The notes under the pieces are model-generated. The model saw nothing but the letters and a program-made list of their open reading frames with translations. It did not search any database and was not told where the DNA came from. From Epiperipatus broadwayi (Eukaryota > Onychophora > Udeonychophora > Euonychophora > Peripatidae): DNA of 64,000 bases. The translations under genes and the position numbers were made by a program. The stretch covers positions 977,001-1,041,000 of the forward strand of contig JAQFVV010000073.1 of NCBI GenBank assembly GCA_028023455.1, written 5' to 3'. Positions 42,597 to 53,990 of the stretch are shown in pieces (the first letter of the stretch is position 1; every line of letters begins with the position of its first letter).

Positions 42597-42943
42597 TTGA
42601 AATAAATGGAATAGATATCCATTTTTTTATTATTAATCTTCATTTCTTTTAAATTATATATATATTTTTTTAAAATTGACTTAAAGTATTGTTTATTTGT
42701 TCCATTTTATAACCAACATCAAGCAATTCCTTGACAAATATCTCAATATTTTTCAATTTAACATGAATTACCAAAGTGATAGATTGAAAAATATTGAGAT
42801 ATTTGCCAAGGAATTGATTGATGTTGGTTATAAAATGGAACAAATAAAGAATACTTTATGTCAATTTAAAAAAAAAATTATTACAATTTAAAAGAAATGA
42901 AGATTAATAATAAAAAATGGATATCTATTCCATTTATTTCAAA
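42597..42943. repeat. Inverted duplication at the 5' end of the Penelope-like element
   Basis: The left arm 42597-42758 is the reverse complement of the right arm 42780-42943 at high identity, with a spacer of about 21 bp. The right arm is in the element's sense orientation and runs into its coding part. Inverted 5'-truncated copies at the 5' end are a known habit of Penelope-like elements. Confidence 0.9.
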
Positions 42944-43440
42944 TCCACAAGTAAAATTTTTTAAGGATTTATATAAGAATGTATTTAATGTTTCATTCTA
43001 CGTTCCAAACAATATTAATAAATTAGTTAATAATTCTAAAGATGTCATACCTGTCAAGCAAAAAAGTAATGTCATATATCAAATTTTTTGTGATTGTATG
43101 CTATCATATATAGGTGAATCTAGGTGCAGCGTTGTGAAAAGATTGAAGGAATATGAATTGTTATATAAGCATGTAAAAAATAAAAATAATGGTGATTTAA
43201 TATCTTCTTCAGTTTTCTTTGATCATGAAAAAGCATGTAAATATAAATTTAAATTTAATTTTGAAAATGTGAAAATTCTTCATGAAGAGAGAAACCATAG
43301 TAAAAGAAAAATTAAAGAGGCCATTTTTATAAACAGAAATAAAACGCATTTTATAAATCGACAAGCTTCTAACATTAAAATACTAGATTCGTGGAATTTG
43401 AATTGATGACGTTTGCTTCTGCTTTTAGTTTTTGAAATTA
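42780..43440 (+). pseudogene. Penelope-like element, 5'-truncated: GIY-YIG endonuclease domain
   Basis: The sense strand first reads RLKNIEIFAKELIDVGYKM (about 42783-42840), the stretch just before the endonuclease, and then shifts frame near 42890. The frame 42897-43406 (169 codons) begins WISIPFI.. and holds KDVIPVKQKSNVIYQIFCDC, SYIGESRCSVVKRLKEYE, then a conserved HSKRKIKEAIFI tail with the catalytic-type Glu. The order matches Penelope: linker, Cys motif and GIY-YIG nuclease (here VIYQI...YIG). The reverse transcriptase is missing entirely, so the copy is inactive. In complete elements this domain cuts the target for reverse transcription. Confidence 0.9.
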
Positions 43441-43443
43441 ATG

Positions 43444-43484
43444 GCAGTTGAGGCAGGTTAGAAAGTAACCGAAAGTACTTCTGC
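43444..43484 (+). ncRNA. Hammerhead-like motif downstream of the Penelope ORF
   Basis: Stem I GCAG (43444-43447) pairs with CTGC (43481-43484). The core reads TTGAGGCA (43448-43455), which differs from CUGANGA by C-to-T at the first base and an inserted C. Stem II is a perfect GGTTA/TAACC hairpin with loop GAAAG (43456-43470). GAAA (43471-43474) follows, then GTACT as minimal stem III and T at the cleavage position. Penelope-like elements are known to carry hammerheads with tiny stem III in their terminal regions, so the location supports homology. The two core changes probably make this copy inactive. Confidence 0.55.
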
Positions 43485-44095
43485 GGATTTAAAGATTTTT
43501 TGTAATTGTTTGTAAACCGTTAAAAATATTATTTCAATTATAATTACAATATTGTTTTATTTGTTTTTTTAAATAACGGATATTTTATTTATTTTATATA
43601 TATATGTGGAATAAAATATGAGCCATAAAAATAAAATTATCTCTAATTCTTTACATAAATTTATTTTTATTGAATGATAAAATATATTAAGAAATTTATA
43701 ATCAAATTATTTGAAATAAATATATAACATCATATAAATATAATTGAATTATAATAAATGATTCCTATATTTCACTGAAGGTTATATTTATTTATAATAT
43801 AATAGTTTTCTTTTCTAAATAAATTATTTTATTTTAACAATTTAATTTAATCCTTATTATAAAACGTGTAATATGAATGCTAAAGCACAGATACAAGTTA
43901 GTTAATTCAAAAACTCTAATAATTGTAATAAAAAATAATGGGAGAGAAAAAATATAGCTATATATGAATAAAAGTTTCTTTATTTTATATACTAGCATTT
44001 AATATAAATATAAACACTGAGTGCATATTTATATTTTTGCAATCAATGCACCTTGTTATAAATAATTGATTTTCATTTACACATAATATGATTAA
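43485..44095. other. AT-rich sequence, probable Penelope 3' flank
   Basis: No coding signal. The first 100-150 bp probably belong to the 3' untranslated part of the Penelope-like element; I cannot set its 3' boundary. Confidence 0.4.
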
Positions 44096-44096
44096 A

Positions 44097-44380
44097 TTCT
44101 TTGCAGTTCCTTCATTGATCACATTTTGCATACAATCAAAAATGTATTGTTTGATATCTTCTTACAGTTTCAACTGACCAGTGTCCTCATGAAAACTATA
44201 ATAAGAATAATATATATAATGTATTATATAATTATATCTATCTATGTATGCATCAATATACTTATGATTATATACATTTGTATATTGTGGCTCTGTTGAA
44301 AACTATGGGTCAGTTGAAACTAAAAAATATCAAGGAATCATTTTTTTATTTAAGTGCATTGCAAAAAGTGATTAATGGTG
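44097..44380. repeat. Inverted pair of a short dispersed repeat
   Basis: 44097-44210 (reverse complement) and 44280-44378 are diverged copies sharing GTCAGTTGAAACT, then AATATCAA and GTGATTAATG-like blocks. The CAGTTGAAAC core with a preceding AACT/AGTT hairpin vaguely recalls a decayed hammerhead, but the first core box is not clear. Confidence 0.45.
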
Positions 44381-45729
44381 TATTCTATAGATATATTTAT
44401 GTCAATGTATAAAAAAAACTAGAAGTGGACACAAATTATATAACCTATAATGTGGCTAACTGAACATACATCAAGATTGTTGATGCTTGAGTAAACCATA
44501 ATGGATTATATTTACTTAATTATATACTAATGTACACAAAATGGCCATAATTCAGGGGAGAACTAAAAAATGTTTTATTCTAATGAAAATTCTAATTAGA
44601 AATAATGACCTGATTGGTTTAGAACAGTGATGAAGAAATGGATTTTGCAAGTCAGTTCTATCATTTCTGATAATGAAATTTTATTGAATTCCTAAAACCA
44701 TTTGATTAATATTTTAATATATGAAATAATGTAATAATGATTTTTTTAAATATACATATACTGTTATAATGTTGTTTGTATTTTAAATTTATATATATAT
44801 ATATATATATATTGTGCCCTTTTGTATGGGTCACCATTTAAGTTTTGTGCTAATCTAGTAGAAAATTTTAAATTTAAGAAGTATTTTAAATGTGTGATGT
44901 TGACTTTGCTTGTGGTAATGTTACCATAAGTTTAATTAAAGCAATCTATGAATATTTGATATGTGAATTGTGTTGATATTGAGAGAGACATTTTAAATGA
45001 TGATGATTATAATATATAGTTGGGAATAATGGCCATAATCAATACTGTATTAATATATTTAATAAATAGGTATTTAAAGCTAAAAGTGTTTAAAAGACAA
45101 GTAAGAATAAATGCATATGTTTATTATTGATAAAATAATGTTATAAAAGAATATAAATATTTTAATTATTGTAAGTACTTAAATAGAAGACTAATATTTG
45201 ATTTTAATAATATTGGATAATTATTTTAAAATCTATTATAATATCTTATTTATTTAAAAAATATTTATTTAAAAAAAAAATGCAATTGTTAGTTTATTTT
45301 TAGACGACGGCAAGCGTTTCTTGTGTTATAAAGAACAGATGTTATACACACATGCGTGGAAGTTGTCTAATAAAGTTGCATAACTATTTTAAAAAATCAT
45401 GTTGTAAAATTTATAAATAATACGTGAGTTATCACGAGATAAAAATAAAAGATATTAATGTAAAATATTAAATTTGATTTTAAAAATATTACTTTAAAAA
45501 TATAACGTATTTAAAAAGATTTAGTTTATTTTAAATGATCTTATAAAAGTTAAGATTTAAATCAAGTGAGAAAGAATATTTTTAAAATGTTTGATAGATT
45601 TGAATAAACGATAAAGATTATTTTTAAAAAAATGTAATAATATTAAATATTAAATAAGTCATTATTTTATTTTTAATAGTGTGTTAGTAAATATGTAAAT
45701 AAGCTAGAGAGTTTGATTGTTTAAATGTA

Positions 45730-45763
45730 CCAATCAGATAAGGAGTTTCTGGCAGTATAAAAG
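45730..45763 (+). promoter_or_regulatory. Putative pol II promoter of element X (CCAAT and TATA boxes)
   Basis: CCAAT at 45730-45734 and TATAAAAG at 45756-45763, 26 bp apart. In the diverged partner CCAAT is kept (minus strand, 60184-60180), with an AAAATATAAG stretch at a similar distance. Conservation of both in copies that are otherwise strongly diverged argues for function in the source element. Confidence 0.5.
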
Positions 45764-45991
45764 CTGGATTCAATTGTTGAGGGGGGCTCTCTGTAATTAA
45801 ATTTCTAAGTTAATCGTGCTATTAAGAAAATAGCCAAGTAAATTTATAAACGCTCTTAAAATCAGTTTTAAAATCATAAGAGTGTTATTGTATATAATTT
45901 ATAATTTTAAAAATGATAAGTATGCAGTAGAAACTTAATAATTCCCTATTGATTTTCTCAATATCGAAACTCAATTTACGTACAAATAGTC

Positions 45992-46144
45992 ATGGAAACA
46001 TCACGTATCGGAGAAATATATCAAAAACTTTATGCTAGAGAAATAACAGACGCTGGATTAGTACATAAAACTACGAGATGGAGAAAAGTAGTATTTTGGA
46101 CTATAAATAGTTTTAAAAGTTTAAATTACTATTGTCTATTATGA
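45992..46144 (+). CDS. Small hypothetical frame in element X
   Basis: 50 codons (METSRIGEIYQKLYAREI...) about 230 bp downstream of the TATA box. The partner element has an 86-codon frame in the corresponding place (59919-59659) starting MEVLKEK; both share a short W-T-I/L stretch. Similarity is too weak to claim homology. I recognise no family. Confidence 0.2.
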   Translation: METSRIGEIYQKLYAREITDAGLVHKTTRWRKVVFWTINSFKSLNYYCLL

Positions 46145-49026
46145 ATAGATATTTAAAAGAAATATGAATACTTCTATAGAAAGGAAGTATTTTTGTAGAT
46201 TTTAAAAGAGTAAAATGTATATCTTAAGTAAAGATATAAGAAGTAGTAATTTTAATAAATACTTGCCTTGTAAGTCTTTGTGCTTAAAAGACTAAATATT
46301 GACGATTTGAAAAGGCAAATAGATTATAAATATGATTATTTAAAATCGTAATATAATAAAATTGTTATATTGAAGTAGTCTAAAACGCTGGTAGTTATAG
46401 ATGGAGAAATTAATTCTTGCCTGAATATGTTATTAAAAAAATGCATAAGTAATACATGGACGTTCAAACCAAGCAAGCCAAGTTGATTAAAGTAATTTAA
46501 TGAAATAATATATAAACTATAAATTAGTTTAGAAATAATAACTTTAAAGATAATATTTTATGAAGAACTGGATCCAGAAAGAACTTATAAATTATTTTTT
46601 TAATTTTATTTGTTTTATTATTGGAACTTATTTTTTTTTAAAAAAGAACGTTATCATTTTTATTTTAAACTTTCAAGAAACACGTGATACAACGGAACAG
46701 GGAATAGTGTTCTATTGACTTTATACGTAGGATATTTGTTAGAACTTTTATGGTAGAACAAAAGTCATCGCCGGAATCCGTAATATGAACTTTTATTTTA
46801 TTTATTTAAATAAAATTTTAAAATATTATTAAACTATTAAAAGTAGGTTAGGTACATTTATTAAATAATAACTAAAAATAATATAATAATTAATTACATA
46901 AATTTATTTTATAATTAATATAAACGGAATATTTAATGAAAGTTTTATGAGTATGAATGTGTATTATTTTTATTTATGAAGCTCAAATTAAGAATACTGG
47001 ATAGCAGATTGGACATATTATTATTATGGTAAAAAATTGTATAATGATTTTGATGAATTTAATATTTTTTTCTTTAGTCACAATATTATGTTTTGTGGAT
47101 GAATGTATAGATATTTTAAGAAAAACATACATTATATTGACACGAACTTTATTAAAATATGCATAAGTTTTAATCTATAATATCAACATGATACAACATT
47201 ACGTAAGAAGCTTAGAAATAATTATATGATTCTTTCAGTAAATAAATTTTAATATTTTTATTATGTTATAATATTAGAATTATATTTATTATTTATCTAA
47301 GTAATTATTTTTATTTTTGCAAGTAAGGGATTTTAAAGAAATCTATTTTATTTTTGTTTTATTAGATAAATAAGTTACGTTATGGGTAGAAGTATATTTG
47401 GATTGAAGTTTATTAAGTATAGACAATGTAGTATAAGTAGTTTAGATAATGAATATTTTATTTAAAATGATATTTATTTTCGGAAATTTTAGATAAGTTT
47501 AGAATGTGTTTTATGATAGAAATTATTAGAAGGATTAAAATAAAATAAAGTAAAATAATGATTTTTACATAAAAAGAATCATAGAATTTATTTAAGGTAA
47601 TGCTTTGTGGATTTGAAATTGATAAATGATTTAAGTAATAGTATTTGAACAGTACAGATATGTAATGCATATTTGATAAAACATATAACAGGAATTACAT
47701 TAAGTAAATTATAATTACAGTCAATTATTTGTTTTACATTACAAAGATACATTAATTTTATAAAGCTATTAAGCAATGCTAATAATAAAGTAAATATATG
47801 ATGATACATTATAAATGGTAATACTTCATTAATGTAGCTATTTAATTAGTAGAGTTTCATTGTTTACACAATGCTACATAAATAGTCTTGTATATTGTTA
47901 TTTGTATAATTAAAGTACACTACTATTTATTTTAAAAATCTAAGTTTTGAAAACAATATAATATTATTGGTATAGCATTTGAAGGAATTAAAATTGCTTA
48001 TTAAGTACATGAGTTAATAACAGTGTAAGCCTCTTATATTTGTATTTCTTATTTTTATTTATTTGTTGTCATAAATTCTAAAACTGTAAATAGTGTAAAT
48101 AAATTCTTATTTGAAGTTATTGTAAATAAATTTGTTAATTGTTTTAAAAGTGTGTCGAGTTTCATTATTTTTCACCACAGTATTTTGACATCAGATGATT
48201 TGAAATAAACATAATATTTGCACAAAATGAATTTGTGATTATTATTTGGAAGAATCAATATTTTGCTTAAATTGTTCTATAAAATTGATTGACATGAATA
48301 GAAAATATTGCATGGTATAAGATGATTATAATGTACATTATAAGAATAAGTATTGTTTAATGCCACGGATTATTAAGTATAAGATTTTGATCTATTCCAA
48401 AATTAAGATACCATATGAAATAAAAGATATACATATGATTATTTATTTATTTAGTGATTAATTATATAAGAAAATAGATGAGATTTAATTACACTCTAAG
48501 ATTAGTATATTTATTATTATTTAAATAAGTTAGGTGTATTTAAGTTTGATATAAAATCCCACATCATACTTATTTACATGAGTTATTATTATTATTTTAA
48601 AACAACTTAGAAGAACCTGAGATTATTTAATTATATTTTAAGTTAAAAGTTAGGAATTATTTTAGTATTATTAAAGATAATTTATTTCATTTAAAAGTCA
48701 TAAGAATGCTATAGATGTAGTGGTAAGATAATAAGGTAGTGGTAGTATTCTTATGCCATTGAGACAGTGTCTTGGGAGATATTGACTCAGTGTAAATCTG
48801 CTTATTACTTTGTAACTTTACTTCACAGTCTCATAATTTTATTAAATACTTATTTAATTAGTATAATCTAAAACTATATTGATTTTGATAATTGATAATA
48901 AATTTAATTAAGATATGATAATATAAAGTATATTAAAGATAGATATGCAAATTTTAATTAAGCATAATAATGTAACTGAGCTAGTTGTATTTTAAACTAT
49001 TTTACATATCAAGAAGTAAGGGTGTA

Positions 49027-49031
<5 letters not shown>

Positions 49032-49066
<35 letters not shown>
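49032..49066. repeat. (AT)n microsatellite followed by a 20 bp inverted repeat
   Basis: The AT run is followed by arms 49082-49101 (ending AAAATACATATTTTG) and 49167-49186 (their reverse complement) around about 65 bp. This is probably another tiny foldback repeat. Confidence 0.6.
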
Positions 49067-49069
<3 letters not shown>

Positions 49070-49229
49070 CATATTATATATATATAAAATACATATTTTG
49101 GCTTGTGTGACCAAGTTGAAACGTCAGTATATTAATATTAAAAGTTTTTAACACGGATGAACCCGCAAAATATGTATTTTATATATTTAACCCGTGCAAA
49201 TCTTCGTTTTAACATATATATATACATAG

Positions 49230-49415
49230 ATCATTAAAACCAGTTATCACTTAGAGAATACCAAAATCAAACATTCAACAATCTCAAATTATTAATTGCC
49301 AATACAACCTCATTTTAACAATAAAGGAGGTTGCCTTGACAACAGTTTGAGATTGCTGGTTGTTATTGATATTGGGTTGATGTAAGAAATGACTGGTTTT
49401 AATGATTACTTATAA
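49230..49415. repeat. Imperfect foldback repeat
   Basis: The left arm from about 49230 (ATCATTAAAACCAGTTAT) and the right arm ending about 49412 (its diverged reverse complement) also share CAATCTCAAA/TTTGAGATTG. Arms are diverged, so it is old. No coding content. Confidence 0.6.
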
Positions 49416-50860
49416 AGCCATTTAGTGTTGAGAATTATTACACTTATATACATATTATTTTTAGTTTAGTAAATATTATAGAGTGGTAGAAAATATTTTT
49501 CAGCAATTAAAAAATAAGAATTTTACTATTAGATCTTGTAAGCAATCTACAAAAACTTTGTGACGATTATGAAAATGATTATTTGTATTGTAATTCATTT
49601 ATAAATTGTTTAAAATCTAGCTTTAAACAGTTAACTTATGTCCTATGCTGCTAAATAAAACAGTTATTTATCTATCCTATAAAATTTTAGTATATTTCCA
49701 TGATTAGCTTATTATATGTTTTTTTTTAATATTCTGTAAATAGATTTTAATAAACCACTCAACAATATAAAATACTGACATATCAATTTAGAATTGATGT
49801 ATAGCGTTTAAAATTTTAATTTCATGGGTTTTTTTTTTCAAGATGTGAGATAAAAGCAATTAGAATATACATAAAAATAGCATTAAAAAAAATGAAATAT
49901 TAAATAATTAATATGTAAGTATATAAGGAACAATAGTAAATGCCTTAGAAAAAAGCAATATGGTCTGCTATGAAAAAAGAATGACTTAATAGTAGTTTAT
50001 AGAATTAGCCAGCAAAGTAAATAGCAACAAAATCAAAATAAAAGACAAAAAAAGTAGATAAAAATACATTAATAACAATGAAAAAAAAAATTATTACATG
50101 ATAGATGTTCTTAACTGAATAAATGATGACTTTTGCTTTAAGATATTTTCCAACCTCAAAATATAAATAAATTTAATAAAAACTACAATGATAAATCTGT
50201 CTGCATTTTTTTTATGTTTTTAAGGAAATATATATTAGTGCATACATATAATTTATTTTAAAATATATATTTTTAAATAATATAAATGCATGCTTATATA
50301 AAAGAAAAAAAATTAAAAATAGAGGTAAGGAAAGAATATTTGTGTTTAATATCTTTATTTTAGATTCCATCTTTTTTTTAAAAGATTCCTGATCAGTTTA
50401 GTTGACCTAGTAAAAATTCTGATGTCAAAATCCATTAAATCTAAGTCTTTCTTTAAAACTAAAAAGAATAATTAAAGTAAACGTAGAGAAAAAAATACAG
50501 GTCAAATATCCAAAAAATATAAGATTTATATATACTTAAAATTATTTTATTGATAAAAACAAATGCATTTTTTTTTTTAGGAAAAAAAAACCCATTATAC
50601 ATGAAATGCTTTATAAATAACAACCAAAAGCTCGATGTATTTTTCTTGAGTTTTATTAGTAGTAGTTATCTATTGTTTTATTATCAATGTTACTTTTATA
50701 AAAAAATATTTTTAAAAATTGATTAAAACAATACATTATTACCAAAAAATGTGTCACATTCAAAAGTTTAACATATAATTATATGTTTATCTGAAAGTTT
50801 GTGATGATAATATTTTATTTATAATTATATATTAGATTACTTCCACTATCTAGTCGTTTT
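49416..50860. other. AT-rich sequence, nothing recognised
   Basis: No gene or RNA recognised. Confidence 0.4.
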
Positions 50861-50864
50861 ATTA

Positions 50865-50945
50865 TCGAGGTTATAGCCTCAGTAAATATTACTTACGTAA
50901 TCAATGTGCGCTTAATAAATTTATAATTAAATATATTAAGAAAAT
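50865..50945 (+). repeat. Diverged copy of the 27.4 kb foldback family (3' part)
   Basis: GAGGTTATAGCCTCAGTAAA, then TTACTTACGTAATCAATGTG and AATAAATTTATAA align with the reverse complement of 27369-27425. Only the unique 3' part and a short piece of the arm are present. Confidence 0.55.
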
Positions 50946-51139
50946 GTTGAAACAGAACTATTTATATCCTGCTAAACGCTTTTTTCAGTTATTGCTGACC
51001 AAACCAGTGACAACTAACATAGGACATGGATCAACGATTTTTATAATCATGAATATTGAATTTAAAATGACTCTGTAACCAACTAGGCTATTCCGTAAAA
51101 TTTTATGAATGTCTTGCTGATTTATTTCTTCAAATGCAA

Positions 51140-51212
51140 GCGTTGATGGCCGAGTGTTTAGCACAGCAGCCTTACAAGCAGTTGTCTCGGATTCGCTTCC
51201 CGGCTGATGCCT
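51140..51212 (+). repeat. tRNA-like sequence, probably the head of a tRNA-derived SINE
   Basis: TGGCCGAGTGTTTAGCA has the form of a tRNA D-arm/A box and GGATTCGCTTCCCGG that of a T-arm/B box, about 35 bp apart. The start GTTGATGGCCGAG resembles the class II (Leu/Ser) style. The acceptor stem does not close cleanly and no CCA-type or T-run terminator follows, so a SINE head is likelier than a functional tRNA gene. The rest of the SINE body is not recognised. Confidence 0.5.
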
Positions 51213-52715
51213 GACATATGAAAAAACAATGCAAAGTTAATAAGTGGTTTCCAAACTTTATGAATTATCCCATTACGTTAAATTATGAGCTATTTCTCAT
51301 TGTCATGTGATTTTTTTATACTTACGTCTCTACCTAATATTTTTCTGTTTTCTCTATTAATTAAGTGTCTTGGTACTCATTGATACTAGAGTGAACTTTC
51401 TACTTGTGATAAATCTGACTTGTCTTCTCTCATTATTGTTTTAAGTTGTTCTGCAACATCAGAAAGTGAGAGACCATTACTACTTAAAATATTCTCCATT
51501 CTGTAAAGAGTTGAATGTATGTAGAAAGATATAAATAAAGCTTGAATTTTTCTAAAAACTTTTAATAATTCGGTTAGATGATATTCAACATATAATTATA
51601 AATCTAAATTTAGTTTCTCTTATAGAAAATATGACCCACAGAATTGATATGGCTTTGTACTGGCCAAATCTTCTTACCAATCTATGTCATTTAACAATTA
51701 ATTTTAGTATATAATTTTACTACAAAACATTTCTTTTTTCTGGTATGATAGTTACACAAAATCCATCACTGACATAAAATAAAATTGTAATTCAGTTAAT
51801 AGATTTTAGGAATCTAGATCTTTATAAGTCATAAAATTCAACAACTGAAGCTTAACTTACATCTGAAAACATTAAAATTAAAATGTGCAAATAATGAAAT
51901 AGACATTAAACTTTCAAAATTTAGCATTAAAAATATTTATACATTGGATAAAACTATATTTACAGTACCTTATATGTATCTATATACTATTAATAGAGAG
52001 AATACCCTCTGTAATTGAAAGTAAACAAAAAAGATATAATAGTGGTTTGAATTATATAAAGTAATAAAAACAATTATTAATGCTGACCTGATATTTGTGG
52101 AAATGATAATACTAATATCTTTTATTTATCATATTTATATTTTTCTCTTAGAAATAGAATAATGGAAAGAAATAGTGATTATGGAGAAGGTGATTTTATT
52201 TTTTTTTAAAAAAACTAATGATGTGATGGTACCCAAGCCAAAGATTCTGTGGTCAGAAATAATAGTAAGATGAGAATTAATTACTATCATCGGTCAATTC
52301 AATTAGTATATATAATATTACTTTTTCGTTTGTATTTGTGATTTTATTTGGCAAAAACCTTTTTAATGTCCAAGACTGAAAATGTTTTTATTATTTTTTC
52401 TCAAATAAAATATTTACTTCTTCTTAGATACATTTAAGTGCACTTTTAGTATAGTTCATCATAATCATAGCCTTCAGTGCCAACCACAATCATATCATTA
52501 ACAAGAAAATAAACAGTGTTCAACTTTTGACTAAATGGAATATGTAAAAGTATAATTTAAATAATCACACTTACACAATTACTTCTCAATATTAATAGGG
52601 CATCATACCTAACAGATTAGTAAGATCTATGATTCTGGTGAATCACATCGAAAATGCACTCAGTTGTATCTAAGTAAAAGTACATATTCCACATGAGGAA
52701 AATAATAAAACCCTT
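51213..52715. other. AT-rich sequence, nothing recognised
   Basis: About 1.5 kb with no supportable feature. Confidence 0.4.
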
Positions 52716-52716
52716 T

Positions 52717-52895
52717 TCAAACAGGCTTCTCACTGATGAAGGCCACAATCTGAAACTAGTCTTGATATATTGGATGAATGAATGCTACATTGGGATTTTG
52801 TACACAACCCTTCTGGCATCCATTGATTGCTCTAGCTTGCACTGAGTGGCACTACTGGATGGAGAGTTTTGCTCTTTTAACAGCTTGAGCAAGCA
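52717..52895 (+). ncRNA. Hammerhead-type repeat (family G, copy 2)
   Basis: CTGATGA at 52733-52739; stem II from AGG and TCT (three pairs, one G-U); GAAA at 52752-52755; minimal stem III in ACTAGT; C at 52761 giving GUC. The core is complete, but the stem I strands (CTTCTCA and TTGATA) pair badly, so activity is doubtful. About 160 bp is shared with the copy at 7.85-8.04 kb. The right end (AACAGCTTGAGCAAGCATAA) resembles the reverse complement of that copy's left end, pointing to inverted termini. Confidence 0.55.
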
Positions 52896-53734
52896 TAAGA
52901 AATGGTGATCATAAACCTTTCCAGTTGTTAACATTAAAAATGTTTCCAAATAAAATTATTATATGTAAATATACTAAGTCCATTATTTTTCACAAAAAAA
53001 AAACATAATTTCTATGTTCACATATGCATAGAAATTTTGGTTAAAATTATCGTAGATATTAATGTTCTACATCAGAAAATTAATATCATGGATAAAGATT
53101 TCAAAAAATTTGTAAAAATGATGTATACAAGAAATTATTTGACTGTATACTATTTTATGTACCAAATATTTACACTGTGATGTTGACCATATCCACCAAA
53201 ACAGATCATTAAAATAGTTTAGACAGTGCACTTTCTACTTTTATTTAAAAAGTTATTTTTAATAGCTGAATATTTGGATTAATTTGTATCATGCTTTTAT
53301 ATTAGTAGATCATAAAAATGTGAAAAAGTTATTTGATTATTCAGTATTAGGAAATAAATAATAGCTCCTCCTTTTGCTAAACTACTTAAAGCTGTGTAGA
53401 GTGAAAATAAATTGCTAATTTTATCAAAGAAATACTGCTATTATTTTATAATAATGACTTAATATTAGTATGCAGATATCTAAATGTGAATACTATAAAA
53501 GTTTGATGAAGTTCTTTAAATTATTAATCAAAAACATCTTTTTCTATGATGGATAGTTATGCTAAGACTATAAGAACATTAGTAAGAAAAATTGATTTTG
53601 AATGAAAAGATAAATTAGAAGATTTCAAAAGACCACATTTATAGAAACAGAATGAACTAAATATTATAGAAAAGCATGCACGATAATAACAAATTCAAAA
53701 TAAGAGTTATAGATCATATGACCCAATTATCTTA
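52896..53734. other. AT-rich sequence, nothing recognised
   Basis: No gene or repeat recognised. Confidence 0.4.
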
Positions 53735-53990
53735 AGTTTGTAAGATATAATCAATGAGGATTGCCAATTCCTCAACAAGCTTTGTGATAAATGCTTAGCC
53801 AGAGCCAGCATTTAAAATATCTCCGTCAGGACCCCCCCAAACCTCTGACCATGGTTTCATGCTTTGGCACTCCTCAGAGAGGTGTTAAGATAGGTTCAGA
53901 GATATTTTAAATGCTGGCTCTGGCTAAGCATTTATCACAAAGTTTGTTGAGGAATTGGCAATCCTCATTGATTATAATAACAAACTGACT
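53735..53990 (-). mobile_element. Hammerhead foldback repeat (family H, copy 2)
   Basis: Arms of about 78-87 bp (about 53735-53822 and 53900-53990) are almost perfect reverse complements, for example ATAAATGCTTAGCCAGAGCC on the left. The spacer of about 77 bp contains a complete hammerhead on the minus strand. The element shares AAGCATTTATC-CAAAG and the ribozyme layout with the 18.3 kb insertion, and total length is similar (about 256 versus 242 bp). High arm identity suggests a recent origin. I cannot define a target-site duplication. Confidence 0.75.
53841..53883 (-). ncRNA. Type I hammerhead ribozyme (family H, copy 2)
   Basis: Minus strand from 53883: stem I ACCTCT; core CTGAGGA (53877-53871); stem II GTGC/GCAT around loop CAAA (four pairs, one G-U); GAAA (53858-53855); ACCATGGT as a two- to three-pair stem III; C at 53847 completing GUC; then AGAGGT (53846-53841), a perfect partner for ACCTCT. 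Every conserved base of the type I motif is present and stem I is fully paired. This is the best ribozyme candidate in the window. Confidence 0.85.

Larger units (their letters stand above)
44813..48985 (+). mobile_element. Unrecognised ~4.2 kb element, copy X
   Basis: It is homologous, in opposite orientation, to the element at 56468-60983. Shared landmarks in order: start TGTGCCCTT after an (AT)n run; a block around TACACACATGCGTGGAAG (45.35 kb; diverged in Y); CCAAT (45730-45734) and TATAAAAG (45756-45763); AATAAA near 48125; a block ending TTTCACCACA at 48179; GAACCTGAGATT near 48612; a hairpin around CATAAGAATGCTAT; TTCTTATGCCATTGAG near 48748; and TAACTGAGCTAG near 48972. TG...CA ends at 44813 and 48179 with TATA and AATAAA between recall a very long LTR followed by about 800 bp of internal sequence. 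No gag, protease, RT or integrase is visible. Old duplication of a host locus remains possible. Confidence 0.55.

Noticed and set aside
44813-48179. Firm call of an LTR retrotransposon
   Set aside because: TG...CA ends, TATA and AATAAA are suggestive, but there is no second direct LTR, no convincing primer-binding site and no pol gene in the window.
49100-49135. TTGAAACGTCAG preceded by TGTGTGA, hammerhead-like
   Set aside because: The core box has two mismatches and there is no stem II.
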